From Undaria pinnatifida (Eukaryota > Sar > Phaeophyceae > Laminariales > Alariaceae), in the NCBI GenBank assembly GCA_012845835.1, contig JABAKD010000004.1, positions 8,316,409-8,380,408 of the forward strand: a stretch of DNA of 64,000 nucleotides, in the 5' to 3' direction. The position numbers and the translations under genes were made by a program. How positions within the stretch are numbered: the first letter of the stretch is position 1; each line of letters begins with the position of its first letter. Below, one piece after another: positions 1 through 12,300 of this stretch. The notes under the pieces were generated by a model, which saw only the letters and a program-made list of their open reading frames with translations, did no database searches and was not told the DNA's origin.

Positions 1-430
1 CCAAAATCGTCGTGAACACGCCATATTAAGGTATACCTCTTTCTGGCGAAAATGTTTGTCTGAATGACGGGGCTCCTTAACCCAGAAAGGTCGTAAATTG
101 TATCAAGGTATTAAGGTATGCCTCTTTCTGGCGAAAACGTTTGTCTGAAGGACGGGGCTCCTTAACCCAAAATCTTCGTAAATTGTATTAAGGTATTAAG
201 GTATACCTCTTTCTGGCGGAAACGTTTGTCTGAATGACGGGGCTCCTTAACCCAAAATCGTCGTAAATTGTATTAAAGTATTGAGGTATACCTCTTTCTG
301 GCGAAAAAATTTTCTGAATGACGGGGCTCCTTACCCCAGAATGGTCGTAAATTGTATTAAGGTATTACGGTACACCTCTTTCTGGCGAAAACGTGTTTCT
401 GAATGACGGGGCTCCAAAATCGTCAGAAAT
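1..430 (+). repeat. Five-copy 85-bp tandem array
   Basis: The phrase cctctttctggcg begins at 36, 121, 206, 291 and 375, a period of 84-85 bp. Units differ by a few substitutions. Each unit equals the internal ...ctgaatgacggggctccttaacccaaaatcgtcg block of MITE family A. Confidence 0.95.
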
Positions 431-908
431 AGGATATTTTTATTTTTGCATGATTCTCGTTGTGTACCTATAGGTAGGGTAGGCCATGGGATTGTTCATC
501 CGGTATCATAGCAGTTTTGTTTTTCTCCAAAAAAAAAACAGCTTTTGGGAGAGGTCTTAAGACCCAAAATTGAGGAGTGTTAGTATTCTCAGGGGGCAGG
601 CCGGGTCGACATACCCACGCATCCGTATACAACGGCAGCTTGCGCTGCCGGGGTTGTAACGAAGACCACTGATAGGGACAGCTCACGCTATCATCGCTAC
701 AGTGGGATCCGAAGGACGCGCCAGCTAGCGCTGGATTGCGAACACAACTGTGTTGAATCGACACACGACACGTATGAAAATACGTGGAAGTGTGGTGAGC
801 TCAAGCTTTATTTTTCCCCATCCGCCGGAGGATAAAATGAAAAAAGAAAAAATTAAAAGAGTTCGTATTAGAAAAAAAGAAGTGGTGCACTGCTTATCGT
901 AGCACGCA
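1..908 (-). mobile_element. MITE family A, expanded copy
   Basis: Relative to the copy at 18690 this one is reversed: ctgaatgacggggctccttaa, then tcgttgtgtacctataggt, then ttttgggagaggtcttaa, ending near 908 in ttatcgtagcacgc. The block at 1-430 is present five times instead of once. Bases ~590-880 do not match the other copies and may be a secondary insertion. The other terminus is outside the window. Confidence 0.6.
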
Positions 909-995
909 TCGGGTTTAGTATCTATCGTACTGCTGTAGGTCCTGGTTTATATCGTCCACGTAATACGTAACGCCATGCTTTTTTTGTTGTTGCAG

Positions 996-1134
996 GCCTT
1001 GGTGGGCATCGCCGCGAAGCGCTTGTCGGGCTGGGCTCTGGTGGTGTGGGACCACGGTATGCTCTGGCGCGAGCGCTGCAAGGCCATCGCCGAGCTGCAC
1101 AGCTCCAGCCTCTTCGTTCGCAAGTCGCTCATCA
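996..1134 (+). CDS. GT4 gene, exon 1 of window
   Basis: Acceptor tttgttgttgcag ends at 995 and donor gtgagt starts at 1135. The exon opens in phase 0 and leaves one base over. It encodes ALVGIAAKRLSGW then WDHGMLWRERCKAIAEL. The DHG-x-LWRE motif is the most conserved-looking part of the N-terminal half. An earlier exon must exist upstream, because no start codon or leader is convincing between 1 and 995. A decayed copy of this exon lies in the next intron at 1253-1489. Confidence 0.85.
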
Positions 1135-4100
1135 GTGAGTCTCACGAAATACAAATATGTTGTGGTTATGTTTGTGGTTATGTTTGTGGAGGTGTTGGTG
1201 GTGGCGGTGGTAATGGTAGACGTAGCAGTAGGAGTAGTAGTAGCAGCGGTAGCTGGTGGTGCGGGACCACGATATGGCTTGGCGCGTGCGCTGTAAGGCC
1301 GTCGTCGAGCTGCACGGCTACTTCAGTCCCTTCGTACACAAGTGTTATGGTTTTCCCCTGGGAGCCTAACCAAAGGCGTAAGGTATGGGATGCGGCCGTG
1401 GATATAAAAGGGTTTCACATGCCTTGGAAGGCATGTACGTATAGAAAAAAGGGGATGATGCTCTTGCCTCAAGTCGCTCATCGGTGAGTCAAGAATTCTA
1501 AACTGGAGTGATTGCGGTTGCCGGTTGGGGGGGGGTAGTAGCGTTGATGCCAATAATAGTACTGGTAGTTATTTCAAAGATGAGTATCGACAACCAAGTT
1601 GATCGAGTTCAAAGCTGACGGTATTCGCTCTAGTCGTATAGCTCGTCGTGTCTGATCCAGAGGGTAGGCAACTCTCTCCCTCGGGACCGGTACAAATCGA
1701 CCAAAAAAAGTGTGAGACCGACGATATTATCAAGTGTAAGCTTGAACTTAGGAAATCTTGTGTTTATGGAGCGGGAATGGATCTTTACAAATGCACGCTT
1801 ACCATAGTAGAGGGTGCACTAGTATGAGAGGGGGAGTTGGTTGAGGTGAGGTGGCGTTCAGGATAGAGATGAGGACACGGCGGGTAGAACGAAAGAACAG
1901 CGTGTACAGCAGAGCGCAGGGAACTGGTGGGTGTCTGATCAGCACGTGCGAAACTGCTGCTGTTGGTGTGAGGTGGGGCGCTTGAGGCGGAAAATTTTGA
2001 AGCATCTAGGACGAGCGAGCAGCAGCAGCAGCAGCAGTGTCGCCGTGCTGTGCATGTGCCTTGCAGCTGCTTACGTTGGACGCAGGCTACGGTATAGGGT
2101 GCGCCCTCTCTTTTCTGAGAGTTTTAGCACCGCACTCCCGACATGTGGACAAAGCACTTGAAGTTAGACTAGGATATCTTATTTGGTGGTTCAAGTGGGT
2201 TTTAAGATACAAAGTCAACCTTCTATACCCTGTGAACAACCCAAAAGATCTACACTACTATTTAATAGCCAACAGAGCAACGAAACGTTTTTGCAGGACA
2301 AGAAAACAAAATCTCGACGACTTTTGCCGCGTTCGTTCAGAAAACCGACTCAGCCGAAAAGTGCGACCTGTTATCACCGCACGGTTCATTATAACAGAGT
2401 TTTCGGAAAAATGGGAACGGAGCCTAAAATGAGAACGGACGGGTTTTTTTTGGAAAGCAAACCAATTGTGTACAACTACATTGCAGTTCGGACCCCCCCC
2501 CCGTAACCCCTATAGACCCCTCAAACCCATACCTATGCTAATTCTCAGTATTTTCTCCCCAAAAGCGAGTTTCCAGCTGGAAAGGCGTTAACAAAAAGAA
2601 GCCCGGGCAGTTTTTTTTTGTGGCTTTGAGGGTGCGATCGTCATTTTTATAAAACCATTTTTTCCTCTTGACACGCCGAAGGGAGTTGTATGAGGGAAGC
2701 TCCACAGCATCATACATAAGAGAGGAAAACGGGAAACGGGGATGTGTCTTGGCACGTTTCTAATAAGTGTATTAAATGATTTAATTTATATTATTTTATT
2801 TTATTTTTTAGGTCTCCACCGCCTGGTGGCGAAGATCACCCTGTACGAGGCGGACACCCTGACGCCGTGCACGCAGATGAACAAGCCGTGGGAGATGCGC
2901 TGCGTGGCCGAGAGGGACTCGGAGATCCGAGACCTCGTCTCGAGAAAGGTGCGCTGTCTTTGTTTTGCTTCTTGGTCTTGTCAATGTCCGGTCCGGCAAT
3001 GAACGGCGTAAACTTCAACGCGTATCACTCGTAAACATTCGGTTTATCCCCCACCCCCCCTCGGGTACCCCCCCGCCCACCTCACACCAGGAAAAAAAAA
3101 GTAAAATTCGAAGATATCATCCGATGTGCAAGAAAGTGCGCACAAGGTGCACAGGTCCACCTCACATTAAAGATTCTCAGTAGGATTCAGCCCACCCGTC
3201 ATGCGACTCGCCGAAAACCTCGCGGCGCTTCGCGCTTGGTGTGCTCGACGTCTTCTCCTGATCGGTGAAAACCCGACGTGCTCTGTCCCGGTATTGAGGG
3301 CCATTTGTATCGAGACTACTATGGCTATGCATGAAATGAGTACCCCCCCCCTCCCCCCCACGCTGTGCCCTCTACCGCCTCCGCCCGTTTTGCTTTGTCC
3401 CAAGGTCAACCCGGTGCTGAACGGTGCCCCGGCATCCATCACGCCGAACGAATTCCTCGAAGGGCTCAACGCCGACAACAAGAACGAGTGGGTCACGGTG
3501 GTCATGCTCTCGCACGTTTACGCTCTCAAGGTGTGTTCACCTTTGTTTTTGTACCTCTGCAAAATTGACCCCACACTCAATTTTAGGTAGCTTGACCCTT
3601 TAGCTGCACTGCGCTCTGAGCGCCCAAATGTTCGAGGTGTCTCTTTTCGGAGTAGTTGGCGCTACGTCTCGATGGGTAGTCATCGGTTAATTGGCTCAAG
3701 CAAGCGATTGCGCCCCCCCCCCCCCCCCGCCGTCAATGCCGCCTCCACAGGGTGTGCTGACGGCCATCCAGGCCGCCGATCTGATCGTGCACAGATATGG
3801 GATGAAGAAGTTCCGCCTACTGATCTACGGGTCGACTACGCACGACGTAGTCTACTGCAGGCGTTGCCAAGATGCGATTGAACGCTTGAAGCTGACGGAT
3901 AACGTGTGGCTCAAGGGCAAGGGCAGGCCGGCGGCGGTGAGTGGTGGTGGTGGTGGTGGTGGTGGTGGTGGTGGTTGTAGTTGTTGTTGGTGGTGTTGGT
4001 GTTGGTGTTGATGTTGTGGTCGTTGTCGTTGTTGTTGTTGTTGTTGTCGTTGTTGTTGTTGCTGTTGTGCTTTGGGGACGGAGGGGAGGAGGCGGGGTTG

Positions 4101-6353
4101 GAGGGGGGGGGGGGGAGGGGGGGGTGGCCTGAACGGAGATACGATGAAATCGGGACATGATGGATGGGTGTCGTTCACGTGTCAAATAGTTTGGACAATA
4201 AAAGTCAACAGTAAAGTGAGGGTATCCTTTAAGTACTCGGAAGGCGGTTTCTCCTCGGGGACAGACGCCAAGGGAATGGATGCGGGGGGGCAGGAAGAGG
4301 GCAAAACGGAAGAGGAAGGAAAGAACGCCGTCGTGTGATAGATTTTGACCGAACATGGCCGTGTGGTGCGTTTTTTGTTGCAGGTTCTGGCGCAGGGAGA
4401 TGCCTTCCTCAACTCTTCGGTGAGCGAGGGACTTCCTCTGGCCATCATCGAAGCCAGCCGCGCGGGCCTGGTCGTGATCGCGACGGACGTCGGAGGTGAG
4501 CAAAAGGAAAAACGCCTCGTTATCATGCTACCGGTAGAAAATTTAGAAATGTGGTTTCGTTAGAGTAGTTGGTGTTAGTGGTGGTTGATGTTGCTGTTCG
4601 CGGTGGCGGCGGTCTTGTGGTGGTGGTTGTGGTTGTGGTGGTTGTGGTGGTGAGAGGTAGTAAAGATTCCAACCATTGTTGTCCTTGTTGCCACATGAAC
4701 CCATGGCCATGTTTCTAGTCCGAGATACGAAGGCAGGCTCCAACATTCCCCGAAACGGAATAACAACGTTGCTAAAGTTCACCAGGCATAGTCCAGTCTA
4801 ATAGGGCTACTGTATCCGAACACGCCGGTTTTGACGGCGTTCCCTTTGACGGACAGCCGTGAAAGAAACCCGTCAAGGACCCGTCAAGGACCCATCAATG
4901 ACGCCCACACGCTCAAAGTAATGCATACCTTGTATATTTTGCCTAAAGAGGCAAAACCACACGGTCACAACCGTCAACCGGCATCCTTGCTTCGCAACAC
5001 CAGGTACGAGAGACGTCGTGGGCGAGTTTGGCGGCGTCTGCAGGCCCAACAGCCCCCTAGAGCTAGCCAAGACACAGTTGGAAACCCTCGCGGCGTGCAA
5101 GAAGTGGTGCAAAATCGGCGGAGCCCCTGACCTGGACTGGGCGGAGATCGATTTGGCCCCTAATCCATGCGAGGTACGTTGTGGTTGTTGTTGAGGGAAG
5201 GCTTTGGTGTGGGGGGGCGGCGGGGGGGGGGGGGGGGTGGCTGTTGCTTTTGTTGTTGTTATCGTAATCAATTGGGCCCAAAACGCCCCCCCCCCCCCCC
5301 CCTACCGAGAGGCAACCAGCTTCTCATTCCCTCCCTCCCCCCTCCCGTTGTTTTCTCTTTCTCTCCTCACTCGCTCCCTTCGCCGCTTCCTCCTCGCCCC
5401 TCCCATCTTTCCCTTGATTCCCTGCCTCGGCCAGATGCTGGAGAAGGCCATCTTCAACAAGGGTGTTATCAACGCGAGGCACAACTGGGGAACGCGGTAC
5501 CTGGAGTGGACTAGCAAGGCCTTCACCCTGGACCGGTGGGTCTTGCTATTGTTGTTACGGTCGAGGGGCCTCCTGCAAGGTGTTTTGCTCCTCTTGAGGA
5601 GCTACGTACCTCTTTTGCCAAAAACGGGTTTTGGGGAAAGCAAAAAAATAAGTGCATGTTTATTGACCCACCGGTGGCGTCGTCGACGCTTCCGCGCTCG
5701 CTTCCTGTGCCTCGTATGAAGCGCTTCGCCTTCGATGTTGCTTCTTGCTCTCGCTAATTCCCCGATTCGCCATCCAGCGATGAACTCGCGAATAAAAAAA
5801 TCACGGATTATCTGGTCCAGTGAGCAACCGCTGTCCAGTTGTAAACGACAGCTCTGCCTGTGTGTTCTACCAGTCTGCCAGCACCGTCCCGCGCAGTATC
5901 CACTTGGTATCCCCACAAGCGCGACCAACCAAGCAATGCCAGCTGCTGCTGTCGAAGTGAGCTACGTACTTCGTGTTCCGCCAACGAATATGAACCATAA
6001 CGCCGAATTCTCTCTGGAACAACAAACAACATATTTTTCTTATACTTGTATCGGTTCCCGAATTTCTAACATGTCCCCTTGAGCGCCCCCAAATCCCTCC
6101 CTACACTAAATTCAAGTTTTTTTTGTCCCAAAAAGGGTTTCCAGTTTTTTTAAAGCGCTTTAGTCCCTGAAGACCAATCCCATGGCCTAGACATACAACG
6201 ATTTTTTTTTTTTTTTTTTTTTTTTTTTAGCCTGATATCCCGACGGTTTTGGGCTAAGGAGTTTCAAACAGAAACAAACAAACTTTATCGTAGCGTTTGT
6301 TGCTGGAGTGGGGCGGTCACGCCTTCACCCTGGAGGTCGTGGGGGAGGCTTTT

Positions 6354-6384
<31 letters not shown>

Positions 6385-9300
6385 CAGGGAAACCGCTGTT
6401 GAGCTGTTGAATAGAACAAGGAGACTTGTTTGAGCAGGGTAGGAAGGTCCCAGGCCGAGTAGTTCGGTGGAACCTGTTCCGCGTAACTTCGAACGGCTGC
6501 GACTACCTCGAACCTGATTCGTTTTGGGCTTGGTTGGGAGCCTGTCGCCTGTGCTACTCGTTTTTGTTTTCGTTGTTGGGTTTCCTGCTCCATCCTCCCC
6601 GGGTAGAGGAAGCTGGTGGGGGTAGAGGGGGCAAGGGGCGGGGGGGGTGGTAGTGGTTGTGGTAAGCCACCAAGCATCCTGATCCCGTGCCAACCTGACC
6701 CACAAAAATGGAGGGTTTCCACAAAATAATCCAGAGCACAAAGCTAAATCGGCAACCACTAAAGGCCAGCGTACACCACAGAGTACGCCGCCTGGGACGG
6801 ATACTGGCCGGGGTACACCTCTAGAACTTGCATGCATACCCGGTGTGGACTCAGGACCCCCCTTCTCCCGCCTCCTCCTGCTGCGTAGGTACCGCGACGA
6901 GCACGTGCGCGCCCTCTGGTACGCTGACCGCCAGGCCATGACGAACTGCGCGAGGCTCACCCTGGACTGGGGGCCCGACCCGGGGCACAAGAGGCTGGTG
7001 GTGGCGTACCTTCGTCTGCGTCGACTGTTGGACGTATCGGACAAGAAGGAGCACACCAACCTCAGCTTCATTTCCAACTTTGGCGAAGTTCGAGAGAGGT
7101 ACGTCGACGGTCCATGGACGGTTATTTATTTATTTTTTCTACGGTAGATTTTCACCAAACTTGTCGCGAAATATGCGTATCTTTTTTGTTTGGACTACGG
7201 GTAAGTGTGCTCTCATGTGTCGTACGGATATGGTAGGGGTAGTCATAGTTTTCGTTGATTGATTGATGAGGTGCGCGCCGATACCGGAACCGGTTCCAAT
7301 CCGAAGACCGATCCCAATATCAATGCTGATTCCGATACCGATACGGACATCAATCCCGTCACCGATACTGATACCAAGGCCGGAATCTATTCCACCACCG
7401 ACACCGACACGTACGCTTTTCGATAATTTCCGATACCGATGCCGATATATACATGTACCGACACCGATTCCGATTCCGATACTGACACCACTACCGTAAC
7501 CGTTACCGACACCAATTCCGGCAATAATCCCGTCAACTCATGGTACCATTTCCGGTTGGCAGTTCCGATATCAATTCCGATATCGACGCCAACACCGATA
7601 CCAAATCCGATGCCGATCCGGAAAAACGATTCAACCCCTCCGCTCATCCCCCCGAGGTTCCGATCGGCAGGATTGGGCAGGAGCGAAAGAGCCGATGGCC
7701 ACTCGCCCATTTCCGGTATCGATACCAACACGTCATCCGATACCGTAACCCGCTCCGGTACCAATTCCGATACACGTTCCGATACCGATACCGATACCGA
7801 TACCGATACCGATACCGGTACACAATCCGATATTATAAATGATAATACCGATTGCACCTACCCTCCCCCCGGGTTTCGGTCGGCAGGATCCGGACCGAGC
7901 AAAAGAGCCGGTCCCCGATCGCCATTCCGGTCGATGGCACCCAGCTGGCGCAGATGGGCTCTTTCCAGACGGTTACTTCTGACCTGCCTCTGCTTCAGTG
8001 GCTGCACGGGGGCAAGGTACTTTTGTTTTTTGAAGATAGTAGACATGTGACAGATCACGATTTAGACCATGATCTGCGGTAGATCGTACAGATAATATGT
8101 TCGGCGTTCTGAGCTGTGGAAATATTTTGGATCTGCAGATCTGACGATCCCGATGCCTATTGGCGCGGATGGGGTCCTTTCAGGCGGTTAACGGGTGAAA
8201 CCTGCATCTTTTTCAGGGGCCACACGGAGGGAAAAACGTGATTTTTTTTGTTAAAATATACTATACACATGGGAAAAATCGCGATCTAGATCATGCCCTA
8301 CGGTAGATCATGTTGATACTATTTTTACCGCTCTGAGCCGTTGAGCAGGTGCGATTTTGATAATCTAGATGCTATGCCAGCTGCCGCAGATGCGCTCCTT
8401 CTAGACGGTTGGTTGCCACTTCTGACCTTCCGCTCCCCCGGTGGCTGCACGGGGGAAAAGGTCATCTTTATTGAAGGAAGCACATGTCTGGCGGACCGCG
8501 ACCTGCGCGTAGGTCGTCTAGGGTCCTACATTTTCCGGATCTGCTAGCTGGCTGACTATAAGGTCGCCGACTAGAATGTCAGCTGACTCAAGTATTGCCA
8601 CTCTGTCCGTAAATATAATCAACGTTTTATTTCATTATTAACGTCAAAATGTTGCTTATGTTTTCGTACAGATCGGTGCAGTCATACACCGGGGTCGAAT
8701 TTTCTCCTTTTGCCGGGGATGAAAAGGTCATGCCTGCTGCTAGTGTTCTTGCAGCCTTTAGTTTGGTTCGTCAGTCGTCACCCATCAACCTTCCTCTTAC
8801 TCATGTACTCCTCCCTCACTCCCTCCCCTGCTCCCCCCCCCCCATCCCCAGTCCGAGTGGAACGACTACCCAAGCAGCAGCTTCAGTTCGGAGGGCGGGG
8901 GCGGACCCGGGAGCGTTTCCAGCTTCAACGACTACGCGTCCATGACCTCGGGTATGAGCCTCGGAGTTCTTCACCGCATCGACGAAAGCGACGCAGAGCA
9001 ACAATCCGCAGACTCCGGCTCCCGCTGGAACTCGCAGTCATCTCCACAACGGCAACGAGGGCTCCGCGAGCGAACCGAGTCCGGCAGCACCCAGGCGACC
9101 GACTACGACAACCCTGATGGTGGCCGCGCGAGAGGGTTAGGCCTAGACCGCATTCCGGATGACGCCGCTCTGGGGGGCACGCGAGTTGTTGTGACGTCTT
9201 CGAGGGGGGGGTCTGTGGCGTCGGATGCTGACAGCCGCGGCAGCGTAGGAGGAGGGGAGACCAGACGGCTGACCCTTGGGGAGAGGATGGCGGCCGGGAG

Positions 9301-12300
9301 GTCTCCCGGAGTTTCGCGCAGGTGAGTGCAGGGGACATTTGTAGGTATAACCCCCTCCGGTAGACCTGCTTTTTGCATGAAAACAAAAAAAAATACACGG
9401 CGGAGTACCCGGCTTAACGCGTTTTGAAAATGGAAACCCGTTTGTGAGGAAAAGTTGCTTGGATGTAGTAAAGGGAGGGGTTTTGGAGCTCTAGAGGGGT
9501 TAACGCCGTTACCACTGGAAACCCATTTTGAGGGGGGACGTACTTGAATTTTGTACAGGGAGGAATTTGGGGCTCTAGGGGGGTTAAGAGCGTCCGAAGT
9601 TAGATAAAACGGAGTTAAGCCAGATCAAATCCGCTTGTCACGGCTTGTGACGCCTACACTACCCCCCCCCCCCCCCCCCTCCTGTGATACCCAATCTGAG
9701 AGAGGTCCGAAGGTCAAGAGCTGTAACACTTTTCCTGTTCCTAAGGGCTCTCCTCGTCGGGTCCCTACTACTTTCATGCCATCAAACGTTCTCCGCCTTG
9801 CCTCTGTGTTGCTTGGCATTTCTCGAATCGAACGCGATCTAAACCCCTTATCTCCTGATTACAAGACAACCGTAACCGTGCCCCCGTGCTACCGGAGTCT
9901 CGAAAAAAGGAAACATAAACATCCTTGAAAGCCGCCAAATTCCCTGACTTCCACCCCTACTCGCCACCCCCAACCTCACCACACACCACCCTACCCTCAA
10001 CGCCGCCCCGACTCACTCCTAACTTCAGCCCCAACCCCCACCCCCATGCCGTGCTATTGCGCGCAGCTCCGGTCGCGGATCTATCACGAGAGTGGAGACC
10101 GCCGAGTCTCATCCGTGGGACGACGAGGAGGAGGACGACGACGGAACGATGTCTTGCGCTGCTAGTTCCTTTTCTGCCGTGACTTGCCAAAGTCCCGCCG
10201 CCCACGCCTCGTCGGCTGAGTCGCCGATGGCTTCCGCCGTGTCTCGCGATGGTGGTGGTGAAGTTGGTGGAGATGGTGATGATGGTGGTAGAGGTGTTAG
10301 TGGTGGTAGTGGTGGCGGTGGCGGTGGGGGAAACGCCGGCGAGACCGATGGTCAGCTGCAGCGCAAGGTGAGGCAACGAACGACTGACCGGTGTGGCTTC
10401 ATGGAGGGGGGGGAAGGGTGGGGGGGGGGAAGTATCCCCCCCCTCCTCCCCCGTTGTAGAGGTCCCTCAGATGAAAAACGAAAAAGTCGTACATGCCCCC
10501 CGGCTGTCGGAGGACCAAACAATGAGCAGTGATTATTATTGTGTCGTGGACCCCTCCTCCTCGGCCGGTTCTGTTTTCCCTCTGCCCCTTTTTACTGATA
10601 CACGTCGCTCTCTCCCCCCCTCCGTCGCCTCCCCTCCCCTATCCGTCCACGTCCCCCTCTTTTACGCTTCTGTGTTCTATGTCGCTGTATCTCTTTCCGC
10701 CTTCCCCTCCCGCTTCCCCTCCCCTCCCGTCCCCTTCCTCTCCCCTCCATTCTCCTCTCCTGCCCTCTTATCCACCCCAACAGCTGGAAAAGCTCGAGCT
10801 CTTCGAAGAGCTCGACCGTCGCCTCATGGAGCGCGTGGGAGTCCATCTCCAAGACGTGGGCGACCTCAGCAGCCCCGCCCTCGCCAAAATCCTCCGGGAC
10901 ACCGACAACTCTCCGGGACCTTTCCAGCAGTACCTCGCCGCCCCATCCCCCGCCGCCTCGGCATCTGCAACTCCCTCTCCCGCCGCTAGAACCTCCGACA
11001 GCAGCGAACAGAACACCAGCGGTTCCTTCAGCGGGGCAAGCGAGGGAAGCTCCCTGGTCGGCATCAACCTCGCCAACGTAGCCTCCCCGGCTAAATCGCT
11101 AACCTCCATCCTTAGCGGGGGACCCCTCGAGGGGGTCTCCGGCCCAACAATCGACAACGGCACCGATGAAAGCGAGGCAGCGTCAAAGGAGAGGGCATCA
11201 GCAGCTGGAAGAGGAAGGGCCGCGGCGGCGGCGGCGGGGGGTGGTAATTCGACCCACCACGCCGCGCCGGTTGACCTCCAAGCTTACTTTTCGGGCTCTG
11301 GGAGGGAGCTGGACGAGGAGGAGTCCGCTGCCGGGAGCCCATCCGGTAGTTTCGCGGGTGAGCGCCGTACGCGCGGTGGCATCAGCAGCAGCAGCCGAGG
11401 TAGAGGTAGCGTTGGTGGTGGCGGTGGCGGTCGTCGTGATAAACACTACCAAGGAACCTTGCCGGTACACGACAATGGTACCAGTAGAGGTGACCGCAAC
11501 GACAATTCGTCTTCTGTGGGAGTGTCGGAAGGGCGGGGGTGGGCTCCTTCGCCGATAAACGCGGTCCAGAAAGACGACGGTGTCGCACCGTGGGGCGCCG
11601 GCACAACCGCCGGCGGTAACGGGAGTGGATCAGACGGGTACTCTGGGAGGGGGGTGGCGGGAGGAGGAGAGGATGTGGCAGGACCGGGAGGCAATTACAC
11701 GGTCTACGATAGCGAGTACCCTGGTGGCTTCGACACCGCCGGGGGTAGGAGTGCTAACCCGTCCAGGAGGCGGGAGGACGATCCTTGTTTCGACGAAGCG
11801 CGCTTTAAGGACCACGAGAACCGGCTGCGGCACGCGTTTATGCAGAGGATGGGGTCTGTGGATTCGGCTTCAACCGTGGGGCCAGGGATGGGGGGTGAAT
11901 CGCTTTCGCCGCTGTCGAAGTGGGGACCTGGGTCGCCCAACAACCCTCCTTCTGTGAATCGGAGGTGTGTTCTTTGACGTTGTGTTGCTATGAGCGAATG
12001 CGAGGTTTTGGCTTACACCGCCTCGAAACGATATGCAACTTCCGTTCGAGCTGGCTGAAGCCGGTCCTCCGACCGCCGACCACTAACGTACACAGGAGGG
12101 GGTCCGCCGATAAGGCGGTCTGAGTAATGCGGTATCGCGATAAAAGGCGGCCAGAATAGCTTGGTGCGACTGGGGACTTACACTCACAGTATTTAACTAA
12201 TAAGGCGGCCTGACCCAATAAGGCGGTCACGTACGTACTGCTCTGGAACACCACCGCCTATCTGGGGGACCCGTACTGTCGCTTGGACTATATCTTCATG

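Noticed and set aside
1-430. CRISPR-like array
   Set aside because: The repeat is contiguous (85-bp units with no unique spacers) and lies in a eukaryotic MITE.
3817-4503. 228-codon minus-strand frame with poly-Thr and poly-Pro
   Set aside because: It is the shadow of the GGT/TGT microsatellite and G tract in intron 4 and overlaps two well-supported plus-strand exons.
7540-7842. Frames encoding Asp/Thr or Arg/Tyr repeats
   Set aside because: They are generated by the CCGATA hexanucleotide array in intron 8.
10529-10783. 5' extension of the exon 12 open frame (Pro/Ser-rich)
   Set aside because: This is the CT-rich polypyrimidine tract before the acceptor at 10783; exon 11 joins exon 12 in phase at 10784.
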